The translations under genes were made by a program, and so were the position numbers. The notes beneath the pieces are model-generated. The model did not search any database and had not been told where the DNA came from. It saw only the letters and a list, made by a program, of their open reading frames with translations. A stretch of DNA of 64,000 bases from Marivita sp003149565 (GTDB taxonomy: Bacteria; Pseudomonadota; Alphaproteobacteria; Rhodobacterales; Rhodobacteraceae). The stretch lies in assembly GCF_965216415.1 (NCBI RefSeq), contig NZ_CBDCFU010000002.1. One strand, given 5' to 3'. Of this stretch, positions 17,341 to 25,202 are shown piece after piece (positions within the stretch are counted from its first letter, which is position 1; each line of letters begins with the position of its first letter).

Positions 17341-17370
17341 AAAAGGCCGGGAGATGCTCCCGGCCTTTTT
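17341..17370. terminator. Terminator at the end of the sox operon
   Basis: A 13-bp stem (AAAAGGCCGGGAG with CTCCCGGCCTTTT) and a 3-base loop end in TTTTT. The A-run on the other side gives U-tracts both ways, so it may also end the convergent photolyase-like gene. Confidence 0.85.
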
Positions 17371-17445
17371 CCGTTTGGCACCGTCTCGGATCGTCCGGAA
17401 GGCAAGTTCTCCAAACCTGTCGGAGTTTACCGGGCAGGATGAAGA

Positions 17446-18651
17446 TCAGACAGGTTGCAGCCCCTTCATTGCGGCAACCAGCTCGGGAATCTTCTTTTTG
17501 AATTTGAAGAATCCGGCGGTGGCATGGGGCCACGCGCGGCGGTCGAAGCTGCGCAATGGGCGAATGACCGGCACTGTCCGCACATCGTTCAGGATGGTGG
17601 CGGCGGGACCCACAGGCGCATGAGGCGTAACGATCTGTACGGCTCCTTGCTCACGCGCCCAATCTTCGATCTGCGCTGCCGTTTTCAGGCCTTTGGTCAG
17701 TGGGCCAAGCGATGACGACCAGCGGGCTGTGCAATCAGACATCAATGCGGATTTGAACGTCGTGACTTGTGGCGCGACATGCAAAGGACTGATCGGGCCG
17801 GTCGCGTCCAGTGTTGCAGTTGCCAGGGGTGTGAGGCCCTGCTCGAACAACCAGCCGGGGCTCAGATCATCTTCATGCAAGAGCAAGATCGATGGTTTTG
17901 AAGCATCAAGCGTGTCGCCGACCGGTGCCTCCATGCGCGGGGGGTGAGGCGGGCCATCTAAGGGCTCTGGGTTTGATGTCAGCTGGTAGAGCGGTGAAAA
18001 GCGGCCTTCGGTGTATTTCGAGATATTGGATGCGCGTGCGGCGTAATTCTTGCCCTGTGTCTGCAACCCGGCCACCCAGCGCCAACTAAGCGTATTGGAG
18101 GCGGGGTCTCCGTCAAACAGGTGCCGCAGAAAGAAATCGGCGCCAAGTTCCCACGGCAGGCGCAAGGTGAAAATCCAGATTGACGCAAACCACATTCGGG
18201 CATGGTTGTGGAGATAGCCTGTTTCGACCAATTCGCGCGCCCAATGGTCGAAACACTCAATGCCGGTTTCGCCCCGGCAGGCGGTCTCCCATTCCGAACG
18301 CAGACCGGACTGGGTTTGTATTTGGTCCCATGCCCGGAGCAGGCCTTGCTGATAGCCGCCCCAAACCGCTGGGCGCATTTCGAGCCAGCCTTTCCAATAC
18401 GTGCGCCAAAACACCTCCTGCACGAATTTTTCGGCACTGCTGAGTGCGTATCGCCCCAGAACGGCTTCCAACACCTCGGCTTCGGTGATCAGGCGATGCC
18501 GCAGGTAGGGGGAGAGAGTCGACACATTGTCGTGTTTCCCCGGCCCTCGATCGTAATTGCGCTGGGCCGCGTAATCGCGCGCTGCTTTCGGGACAAAGCC
18601 TGCCAATTTTTCCAAGGCGGCCGTCCGGTTCGGGGGAAACATCTCTGACAT
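17446..18651 (-). CDS. Photolyase/cryptochrome-like FAD-binding protein with atypical domain order
   Basis: A 401-residue protein. Residues 1 to about 255 match the photolyase FAD-binding domain: VSTLSPYLRHRLI, VFWRTYWKGW, GYLHNHARMWFASIW, HLFDGDPASNTLSWRWVAG. The usual N-terminal alpha/beta antenna domain is missing. Instead a C-terminal 140 residues (SILLLHEDDLSP onward, with AREQGAVQIVTPHAPVGPA and WPHATAGFFKFKKKIP) looks like such an alpha/beta domain placed after the FAD domain. DNA repair or blue-light sensing is possible; neither can be assigned. It converges with soxF and diverges from clpP (145-base gap). Confidence 0.75.
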   Translation of the reverse strand: MSEMFPPNRTAALEKLAGFVPKAARDYAAQRNYDRGPGKHDNVSTLSPYLRHRLITEAEVLEAVLGRYALSSAEKFVQEVFWRTYWKGWLEMRPAVWGGYQQGLLRAWDQIQTQSGLRSEWETACRGETGIECFDHWARELVETGYLHNHARMWFASIWIFTLRLPWELGADFFLRHLFDGDPASNTLSWRWVAGLQTQGKNYAARASNISKYTEGRFSPLYQLTSNPEPLDGPPHPPRMEAPVGDTLDASKPSILLLHEDDLSPGWLFEQGLTPLATATLDATGPISPLHVAPQVTTFKSALMSDCTARWSSSLGPLTKGLKTAAQIEDWAREQGAVQIVTPHAPVGPAATILNDVRTVPVIRPLRSFDRRAWPHATAGFFKFKKKIPELVAAMKGLQPV

Positions 18652-18796
18652 GACGCGCGAGCTAATTCCGCGTGCGGCTGGGTCAAGTGCCGGTCCTTTA
18701 CCGCTGCCCCTTGCAGCCCCCAGACGCCGACACTAGTCTTGTGGGAACTCGCAACCAAGCCCACCCTCGGCGGGCGCATCATCCAGGCAGGCACAG

Positions 18797-19426
18797 ATGA
18801 AAGATCCGATTGATACGTACATGAATACGCTGGTTCCCATGGTGGTCGAACAGACCAGCCGTGGCGAGCGCGCCTACGATATTTTCTCGCGTCTGCTCAA
18901 AGAACGGATCATTTTCCTGAATGGTCCGGTGCATGACGGTATGTCGTCACTGATCGTGGCACAGCTTTTGCACCTTGAGGCTGAGAACCCGTCTAAGGAA
19001 ATCAGCATGTATATCAACAGCCCCGGCGGTGTGGTGACCAGCGGTCTGTCGATTTATGACACGATGCAGTATATCAAACCGAAGGTGAGCACGTTGGTCA
19101 TCGGTCAGGCCGCGTCGATGGGGTCGCTCTTGCTGACAGCCGGTGAATCGGGCATGCGTTTTTCTCTCCCCAACAGCCGCGTCATGGTGCACCAGCCGTC
19201 AGGCGGATATCAGGGTCAGGCGACAGATATCATGATTCATGCGCAGGAAACGCAGAAGCTGAAAACACGCCTTAACGAGATTTATGTGAAACATACCGGA
19301 CAAACGCTCGAAAAGGTTGAAGCAGCGCTTGAGCGGGACAATTTCATGTCCCCGGAAGAGGCCAAGGAGTGGGGCCTCATCGACGAGATTGTGGAAAGCC
19401 GGGTCAAGGGGACTGATGACGAATAA
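18797..19426 (+). CDS. clpP: ClpP, ATP-dependent protease proteolytic subunit
   Basis: The 209-residue serine peptidase carries the full triad Ser107 (GQAASMGS), His132 (MVHQPSGG) and Asp181 (LERDNFMSPEEA). It assembles as a double heptamer and degrades proteins unfolded by ClpX, whose gene follows after 150 bases. Length is normal, with a short N-terminal propeptide region possible. The start at 18797 gives the usual N-terminus. Confidence 0.97.
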   Translation: MKDPIDTYMNTLVPMVVEQTSRGERAYDIFSRLLKERIIFLNGPVHDGMSSLIVAQLLHLEAENPSKEISMYINSPGGVVTSGLSIYDTMQYIKPKVSTLVIGQAASMGSLLLTAGESGMRFSLPNSRVMVHQPSGGYQGQATDIMIHAQETQKLKTRLNEIYVKHTGQTLEKVEAALERDNFMSPEEAKEWGLIDEIVESRVKGTDDE

Positions 19427-19514
19427 TCGTGATTGGGTCACGACGTCTCGAATGTGTTTTTGACGTTGTGGCCCAAGTTTTGCTGTCCTAAGGTTCTGGG
19501 AAGAAAACATGGCG

Positions 19515-19557
19515 CACGTTAGGGTTGATTTTTCGCGAAATGCAAGCCTCTAACGTG
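19515..19557. promoter_or_regulatory. Inverted repeat in the clpP-clpX gap
   Basis: CACGTTAG (19515-19522) and its exact complement CTAACGTG (19550-19557) flank 27 bases just upstream of the clpX ribosome site (GGAAAGG). It could be an operator or a long mRNA stem that gives clpX its own control. A small hairpin CGTGA-TTGGG-TCACG also lies right after clpP (19428-19442). Confidence 0.35.
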
Positions 19558-19576
19558 AGTCAGGAAAGGTAAAGAC

Positions 19577-20842
19577 ATGGCGACGAATTCTGGCGGCGAC
19601 AGCAAGAATACACTTTACTGCAGCTTTTGCGGCAAAAGCCAACACGAAGTGCGAAAGCTGATCGCTGGTCCAACCGTCTTCATTTGTGATGAATGTGTTG
19701 AGCTCTGCATGGATATCATCCGTGAAGAGACAAAGGGCGGTGGTCTGAAGTCGACGGATGGTGTGCCGACGCCGCGCGAGATTTGCGATGTGCTCGATGA
19801 CTATGTGATTGGGCAGGCGCTTGCCAAACGCGTGCTGTCTGTGGCGGTACACAACCACTACAAGCGACTGAATCACTCGCAGAAGTCGTCTGATATCGAG
19901 TTGGCCAAATCCAACATCCTGCTCATTGGTCCGACCGGTTGTGGTAAGACGCTGCTAGCGCAGACGCTGGCGCGTATCTTGGACGTGCCTTTCACCATGG
20001 CGGATGCAACGACACTGACCGAGGCAGGCTATGTGGGGGAAGATGTCGAGAACATCATTCTCAAGCTGTTGCAGGCGTCTGAATACAATGTCGAACGCGC
20101 GCAGCGGGGCATCGTTTACATTGACGAGGTCGATAAGATCACCCGGAAATCCGAGAATCCGTCAATCACACGTGACGTGTCGGGTGAGGGCGTACAGCAG
20201 GCGTTGCTCAAGCTCATGGAAGGCACCGTCGCATCGGTTCCTCCACAGGGCGGGCGCAAGCATCCGCAGCAGGAATTCCTGCAGGTGGACACGACCAATA
20301 TCCTGTTTATCTGCGGTGGCGCATTTGCGGGGCTGGACCGGATTATCAAGCAGCGTGGCAAGGGCTCGGCAATGGGCTTTGGTGCTGATGTGCGTGACGA
20401 AAGCGATGCAGGTGTTGGTGAAACCTTCCAGAAACTTGAGCCGGAAGACCTCTTGAAATTCGGGCTGATCCCGGAATTTGTTGGCCGTCTGCCGGTGATT
20501 GCGACGCTTGAAGATCTTGATGAAGATGCCTTGGTGATCATCCTCACCCAGCCGAAGAACGCCTTGGTCAAGCAGTACCAACGCCTGTTCGAGCTTGAGG
20601 ATACCACGTTGAGCTTCACCGATGATGCTCTGAGTGCGATTGCCAAACGCGCGATTGAACGCAAGACCGGTGCGCGGGGTCTTCGATCCATCCTTGAGGA
20701 CATCCTGCTCGACACAATGTTCGAATTGCCGGGCATGGATGATGTTGTCGAAGTGGTTGTTAACGAAGAGGCGGTCACCTCGGATGCCAAGCCGCTCATG
20801 ATCTATGCAGATCAAAAGCAGGAAACGGTTGAAGCCGGGTAA
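19577..20842 (+). CDS. clpX: ClpX, AAA+ unfoldase
   Basis: The 421-residue hexameric ATPase recognises, unfolds and feeds substrates to ClpP. The N-terminal zinc-binding domain uses Cys15, Cys18, Cys37 and Cys40. Walker A is GPTGCGKT (118-125), Walker B is IVYIDEVDK (about 179-187), and the pore loop GYVGEDVEN and ClpP-binding region are present. AGGAAAGGTAAAGAC precedes the ATG. A terminator follows at 20866. Confidence 0.97.
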   Translation: MATNSGGDSKNTLYCSFCGKSQHEVRKLIAGPTVFICDECVELCMDIIREETKGGGLKSTDGVPTPREICDVLDDYVIGQALAKRVLSVAVHNHYKRLNHSQKSSDIELAKSNILLIGPTGCGKTLLAQTLARILDVPFTMADATTLTEAGYVGEDVENIILKLLQASEYNVERAQRGIVYIDEVDKITRKSENPSITRDVSGEGVQQALLKLMEGTVASVPPQGGRKHPQQEFLQVDTTNILFICGGAFAGLDRIIKQRGKGSAMGFGADVRDESDAGVGETFQKLEPEDLLKFGLIPEFVGRLPVIATLEDLDEDALVIILTQPKNALVKQYQRLFELEDTTLSFTDDALSAIAKRAIERKTGARGLRSILEDILLDTMFELPGMDDVVEVVVNEEAVTSDAKPLMIYADQKQETVEAG

Positions 20843-20865
20843 TCCGGTTCACAACGACAAAGTTT

Positions 20866-20896
20866 AAAGGTGGGCACTGTGCCCGCCTTTCTTTTT
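20866..20896 (+). terminator. Terminator after clpX
   Basis: AAAGGTGGGC (20866-20875), a 5-base loop and GCCCGCCTTT (20881-20890) are followed by CTTTTT. One G-T wobble lies in a 10-bp stem. Confidence 0.8.
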
Positions 20897-20909
20897 GGGA
20901 AACAGAACG

Positions 20910-21278
20910 ATGACGATCACACGTATTCACAGCGGCAGCCCGTTTGAGGCCAAGATTGGCTATTGCCGGGCGGTCGTGGCTGGGGGCTTTGTCCACGTCG
21001 CAGGTACAGTCGGGCAGGGCGACACAGTTGCCGAACAGTGCCAAAGCGCACTCGATGTGATTTCTGAGGCCCTGGAACGGGCTGGCGCGACGTTGGCCGA
21101 TGTGGTCCGCGTGACCTATTATCTGCCAGATCGGCATGAATTCGAGGCCTGCTTTGACATTCTGGCGCGCAGCTTTGGCGACAATCCGCCCGCAGCGACC
21201 ATGATTGAATGTGGATTGATTGATCCGAAATACAGAATCGAGATCGAAGTCACCGCACTGGCGCCAACTGCGTCATAG
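20910..21278 (+). CDS. Rid-family (YjgF/YER057c/UK114) protein
   Basis: This 122-residue protein has the Rid fold; trimers of this family often remove reactive imines or enamines. The segments HVAGTVGQGDTVAEQ, ADVVRVTYYLPD and the C-terminal IEIEVTALAP are typical. At the position of the catalytic arginine of RidA the sequence reads PAATMIECG, without arginine, so it is probably one of the non-deaminating Rid subfamilies. The start at 20910 sits right after the clpX terminator with a weak GGGAAACAG. Confidence 0.8.
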   Translation: MTITRIHSGSPFEAKIGYCRAVVAGGFVHVAGTVGQGDTVAEQCQSALDVISEALERAGATLADVVRVTYYLPDRHEFEACFDILARSFGDNPPAATMIECGLIDPKYRIEIEVTALAPTAS

Positions 21279-21343
21279 CTGCGCTGGACCTTGGCCCTGA
21301 AAGCGCCCTATAACGGCGCAGAACCAACCCCGAGGAGTCGTTC

Positions 21344-21727
21344 ATGGGCATCCTGAATACCCTTCTTCGCGCTGTCACCTGGTGGAACGGGCAGACGCTT
21401 GGCACACAGTTTTATACGTGGCGCAAAGGCGAAAAAGTGGGCGAAGACACCCAAGGCAACATCTTTTACCAATCGAACGACGGTAAAAAGCGTTGGGTGA
21501 TCTACAATGGCGAAGCCGAGGCAAGCCGTGTGGATCCGGATTGGCATGGTTGGCTGCACCACACCTTCAAAGAGCCACCGACGGAACGGCCATTGCCGAC
21601 CAAGGGGTGGGTCAAACCGCACCAGGAAAACCTGACGGGAACAGCGCTGGCTTATGCTCCCGCTGGCTCGATCCGCCGTCCAGAACCCAAACCGCGTCAG
21701 GATTACGAGGCGTGGAGCCCGGAGTAA
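21344..21727 (+). CDS. NDUFA12-family accessory subunit of complex I
   Basis: The 127-residue protein is the alphaproteobacterial homolog of mitochondrial NDUFA12/B17.2, a peripheral-arm subunit of NADH:ubiquinone oxidoreductase. The segments TWWNGQTLGTQFYTWRKGE, GNIFYQSNDGKKRWVIYNG and DPDWHGWLHHT are diagnostic. CGAGGAG lies ahead of the ATG. As in other Rhodobacterales it is next to a DUF2155 protein and aat rather than in the nuo operon. Confidence 0.93.
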   Translation: MGILNTLLRAVTWWNGQTLGTQFYTWRKGEKVGEDTQGNIFYQSNDGKKRWVIYNGEAEASRVDPDWHGWLHHTFKEPPTERPLPTKGWVKPHQENLTGTALAYAPAGSIRRPEPKPRQDYEAWSPE

Positions 21728-21763
21728 GTCGCAGCGTTTCGCAGTGCGAAAGGTGGATTCGTG

Positions 21764-22126
21764 ATGCCACGCCTGATCGCTTTATTAGCGTTTACCATGC
21801 TGGCCTCGACCAGCATGGCACAGGTTGCCACCAGCAATGGCACGGGCGTCACGCTTCGCGCTTTGGACAAGCTCACAGGCAAAGTGTCCCAACTCCAAGT
21901 GGCCGCCGGACACTCCACCGAGGTTGGGCGGATCACGATCTTTGCCAATGAATGCCGATATCCCAACGGCAACGCTGCTGGCGAAGCCTATGCGTCCTTG
22001 ACGATCACAGAGATCGGGAAGGATGCCCCGATCTACCAGGGCTGGATGATTGCCTCCTCGCCTGCGCTCAATCCAATGGAACACCAGCGCTACGACGTCT
22101 GGGTGTTGCGCTGCACGACGTCCTGA
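21764..22126 (+). CDS. Exported DUF2155 protein
   Basis: A 120-residue secreted protein with a signal peptide (cleavage near SMAQ, residue 19-20) and the DUF2155 core: LRALDKLTGKVSQL, ITIFANECRYP and a closing VWVLRCTTS. Two cysteines could form a disulfide. Function is unknown. ATG 21764 is seven bases after AGGTGG; a GTG at 21761 is immediately in front. Its last 37 bases overlap the 3' end of the convergent aat gene. Confidence 0.85.
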   Translation: MPRLIALLAFTMLASTSMAQVATSNGTGVTLRALDKLTGKVSQLQVAAGHSTEVGRITIFANECRYPNGNAAGEAYASLTITEIGKDAPIYQGWMIASSPALNPMEHQRYDVWVLRCTTS

Positions 22127-22725
22127 CCCGATGCTGCCAGCGGAGCCGACGTGATGTCGGCGCGATGCTCAAGAGCATCGGCAAGAAGGGCCCGATATTC
22201 TGACCGTGTGATCTCGATTGCGCCCAGAGACGCAAGGTGGTGCGTCAGAAACTGTGTGTCGAAAAGCATAAAACCCGTCCGCCGCAGCAAGTCGATCAGC
22301 CAGGCCAAAGCAATTTTCGACGCGTCGCGCTCTCTTGAAAACATGCTCTCGCCACAAAAGGCTGCGCCGACAGTTACGCCATAGACACCACCTACAAGGC
22401 GGCCGTCCATCCAGACCTCCAGCGAATGCGCGTCGCCTTGATGATGCAGGTCTTCATATAGTGTGCGAATGCTTTGATTGATCCATGTCTCACTGCGATC
22501 TGCGCAGGCGTCTATCACGTCTCCGAAAGCCGCGTCCAATGTGACCTGATAGGCATCTCGGCGCAGGGTCTTGGCCAGACTGCGGGAAATGTGAAACCCG
22601 TTCAGTGGAAAAACCCCGCGTTTGCGCGGATCGACCCAGAAGACCTCCGGGTCATCTCGATGTTCCGCCATTGGAAAGACGCCAGCACGATACGCCTGCA
22701 GCAACAGATCAGGGGTCACCGTCAT
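22090..22725 (-). CDS. aat: Leucyl/phenylalanyl-tRNA-protein transferase
   Basis: The 211-residue enzyme transfers Leu or Phe from tRNA to proteins starting with Lys or Arg, marking them for ClpS/ClpAP degradation in the N-degron pathway. Motifs include YRAGVFPMAE, VFWVDPRKRGVFPL, HSLEVWMDGRLVGGVYGV, FCGESMFSRERDASK and LFDTQFLTHHLASLGA. It is leftward, 46 bases downstream of accC, and overlaps the convergent DUF2155 gene. The nearby clpPX makes proteolysis a local theme, though ClpA/ClpS are not in the window. Confidence 0.95.
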   Translation of the reverse strand: MTVTPDLLLQAYRAGVFPMAEHRDDPEVFWVDPRKRGVFPLNGFHISRSLAKTLRRDAYQVTLDAAFGDVIDACADRSETWINQSIRTLYEDLHHQGDAHSLEVWMDGRLVGGVYGVTVGAAFCGESMFSRERDASKIALAWLIDLLRRTGFMLFDTQFLTHHLASLGAIEITRSEYRALLADALEHRADITSAPLAASGQDVVQRNTQTS

Positions 22726-22771
22726 GGCACACCACTTGGCGTTTTATCAGGTCTTGTATGACTGAACTGCT

Positions 22772-24124
22772 TCAAGGCGCAGCGTAGGTGCGCTCCAGCC
22801 AGTGCTCGAGCCAATGGATGTTGTAGTCTCCACTGTTCACGTCCGGATCCTGTAAAAGATCGCGGAACAACGGAACAGTGCTGTCGACGCCATCCACGAT
22901 CAACTCTCCAAGCGCCCGAGACATCCGCGCCAACGCTTCCTCGCGGTCGCGGCCATGCACAATCAGTTTGCCGATCAAACTGTCGTAATAAGGCGGGATG
23001 GTGTATCCATCGTAAAGCGCGCTGTCCATGCGGACACCCAAGCCTCCAGGAACATGGTATTGTGTGATCCTGCCCGGAGACGGGGCAAAGTTCGGCAGCT
23101 TTTCCGCGTTGATCCGAGCTTCAATAGAGTGGCCGTTGATGACCAGATCGTCCTGCTCAAACGAAAGCGGCAGACCCGAGGCGACGCGGATTTGTTCGCG
23201 CACAAGATCAACACCAAAGATCGCTTCGGTGACCGGATGCTCGACCTGTAGGCGGGTGTTCATTTCGATGAAATAGAACTCGCCGTTCTCGTACAGGAAC
23301 TCGATAGTTCCTGCGCCCGCGTAATTGATCTTGGCCACCGCATCTGCGCAAATCTTACCGATCCGCGCGCGTTCTTCTTCTGTGATACAGGGGCCGGGGG
23401 CCTCTTCCAGCACCTTTTGGTGACGGCGCTGCAACGAACAGTCGCGTTCTCCAAGATGGACTGCTTTGCCTTTGCCATCGCCAAAGACCTGCACCTCAAT
23501 GTGCCGCGGCGTGGTGAGATATTTCTCAATATAGACTTCGTCGTTACCGAACGCCGCCTTGGCCTCGGATCGTGCGGTCTGGAACGCGCGCTCCATGTCA
23601 GACGCTGTCTGGGCGACTTTCATGCCGCGGCCGCCACCGCCGGCTGTCGCTTTGACAATGACCGGATACCCGATTGCGTCGCCCACGGCCATGGCCTCGG
23701 CAAGGTCCGCGACACCGCCGTCAGAGCCAGGGACACACGGCACGCCAAGCGCCTTGATCGTATCTTTCGCGGTGATCTTGTCGCCCATGATCCGGATGTG
23801 TTCGGCGGTCGGCCCGATAAAGGTCAGGCCGTGATCCTCAACGATCTGCACGAACCGCGCGTTTTCCGACAGGAAACCATAGCCGGGATGGATCGCTTGC
23901 GCGCCGGTGACCTCGCAGGCCGAGATGATGGCCGGGATCGAAAGGTAGCTGTCGGTGGAAGAGGGCGGACCGATGCAGATCGCCTCATCTGCCATCCGGA
24001 CATGCATTGCATCGGAGTCAGCCGTAGAATGAACCGCCACGCTCGCCACGCCCATTTCCCGACAGGCACGGATCACACGGAGGGCAATCTCACCCCGGTT
24101 GGCAATCAGGATTTTGTCAAACAT
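22772..24124 (-). CDS. accC: Biotin carboxylase subunit of acetyl-CoA carboxylase
   Basis: The 450-residue ATP-grasp enzyme carboxylates the biotin on AccB, the first step of fatty-acid synthesis. It starts MFDKILIANRGEIALRVIRAC and shows the ATP-binding loop VKATAGGGGRGMKVA, the catalytic segments EMNTRLQVEHPVTE and RINAEKLPNFAPSPG. Length matches AccC. It lies 12 bases after accB in a leftward pair, which is the standard arrangement. Confidence 0.97.
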   Translation of the reverse strand: MFDKILIANRGEIALRVIRACREMGVASVAVHSTADSDAMHVRMADEAICIGPPSSTDSYLSIPAIISACEVTGAQAIHPGYGFLSENARFVQIVEDHGLTFIGPTAEHIRIMGDKITAKDTIKALGVPCVPGSDGGVADLAEAMAVGDAIGYPVIVKATAGGGGRGMKVAQTASDMERAFQTARSEAKAAFGNDEVYIEKYLTTPRHIEVQVFGDGKGKAVHLGERDCSLQRRHQKVLEEAPGPCITEEERARIGKICADAVAKINYAGAGTIEFLYENGEFYFIEMNTRLQVEHPVTEAIFGVDLVREQIRVASGLPLSFEQDDLVINGHSIEARINAEKLPNFAPSPGRITQYHVPGGLGVRMDSALYDGYTIPPYYDSLIGKLIVHGRDREEALARMSRALGELIVDGVDSTVPLFRDLLQDPDVNSGDYNIHWLEHWLERTYAAP

Positions 24125-24136
24125 GCCAGCGTCCCG

Positions 24137-24616
24137 TTATTCGAGGATCACGAGCGGTGCGCCGTATTCGACGGGGGCACCGTCTTCGACCAGAATGCGT
24201 TTCACCGTTCCGCTGCGAGGGGCAGGGATGTGGTTCATCGTCTTCATTGCTTCGACGATCAGCAACGTATCGCCTTCATTGATTTGCTGACCAACAGAGA
24301 TAAAGGCCGGTGCGCCGGGTTCGGCCTGCATATAGACCGTGCCTACCATCGGGGATGTAACGGCACCGGGGTGCGAGGCGGGGTCTTCAGGCGTACTCGG
24401 TGCTGCGGGTGCGGCTGCAGGCGCAGTAGGGGCCGGTGCCGCGATGGCGGCAGGTTGCTCCGGGGCGGGGTGGGTCATGCGGCTGACGCGTACGTTCAGG
24501 CTGTCGTCTTCGCCATATTCGCGTTTGACCTGTAACTCGGTCAGATCATTTTCCCGCAACAGCTTCGCCAGCGCTTCGATGAAAGCCACATCCGCTTCGT
24601 GGTTGGTCTTGGTCAT
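24137..24616 (-). CDS. accB: Biotin carboxyl carrier protein of acetyl-CoA carboxylase
   Basis: A 159-residue protein with an N-terminal helix region (1-45), a Pro/Ala-rich linker (50-82) and a C-terminal biotinyl domain whose biotin lysine is Lys125 (VEAMKTMNHI). The start MTKTNH at 24616 follows GAGGGAC; a longer frame to 24739 lacks domain content. It is paired with accC downstream. Confidence 0.95.
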   Translation of the reverse strand: MTKTNHEADVAFIEALAKLLRENDLTELQVKREYGEDDSLNVRVSRMTHPAPEQPAAIAAPAPTAPAAAPAAPSTPEDPASHPGAVTSPMVGTVYMQAEPGAPAFISVGQQINEGDTLLIVEAMKTMNHIPAPRSGTVKRILVEDGAPVEYGAPLVILE

Positions 24617-24800
24617 GCTGTCCCTCGCCCGCTTCTTGCTCTTTTGCGCGGTCCGCCAGAGTATGCTTCGAACGCGCTTTGCATGCGGAGATGGCCCGCA
24701 AGCTTGCCTTTCCTTGCACCGATTAGAGGTCAGGAGCAAGGGGCTGCGGCCATCAAAGGGTGTATTCAGGCGATACTGGGCCGGGGCATGGCCTGTGGTT

Positions 24801-25052
24801 TTACGTGCCCATCTTGCCGGTTCTGCCGGTTTCCAGCGAGAGCGTCTGTTCTGAGATCAGTGCTTTGATTTGCATCTGAACAGCAGACGGTGGGGCTGCG
24901 GGTGGTACGACCTGATCCTCGCCCAAACTCCCAGCTATCGGGGAAGGGTATATCGGGGCAAAACGATTGGATGTGTCTGCCTGAGCCGAGGCCTGCGTGT
25001 TGACCGAGTGTTTGGGCGTCCGGTTGAACGATATCGATGGTGTTACCAGCAT
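24801..25052 (-). CDS. Small hypothetical protein
   Basis: An 83-residue frame beginning MLVTPSISFNRTPKH, with CGGAG eight bases before the ATG at 25052. Composition is protein-like: a Ser/Pro/Ala-rich middle and a helical end (VQMQIKALISEQTLSLETG). No signal peptide, membrane segment or known domain is seen. It sits alone between accB and acs, leftward, in a stretch otherwise empty. I do not recognise it and cannot exclude that it is not translated. Confidence 0.5.
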   Translation of the reverse strand: MLVTPSISFNRTPKHSVNTQASAQADTSNRFAPIYPSPIAGSLGEDQVVPPAAPPSAVQMQIKALISEQTLSLETGRTGKMGT

Positions 25053-25155
25053 TGTCAGACTCCGTTCTTTATGGAGCCCCCACATGGCCATTCTACGCTT
25101 TTGGCCTTCGGAAATCGCCTAGAGAGTGAAAATGTGGTTAACGGATGTTCCATGG

Positions 25156-25188
25156 AAAACGGGCGGCCCGAATGCCGCCCGTTCTTTC
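25156..25188 (-). terminator. Terminator of acs
   Basis: On the minus strand AACGGGCGGC, a 6-base loop and GCCGCCCGTT are followed by TTCC, just beyond the acs stop at 25203. The stem has 10 perfect pairs; the T tract is short. Confidence 0.65.
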
Positions 25189-25202
25189 AATAATGCGAAT
25201 AA

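Noticed and set aside
23417..24535. A 372-codon open frame antisense to accC/accB
   Set aside because: Composition (Asp, Arg, His, Gly) is that of a complement of high-GC coding DNA; both sense genes are certain.
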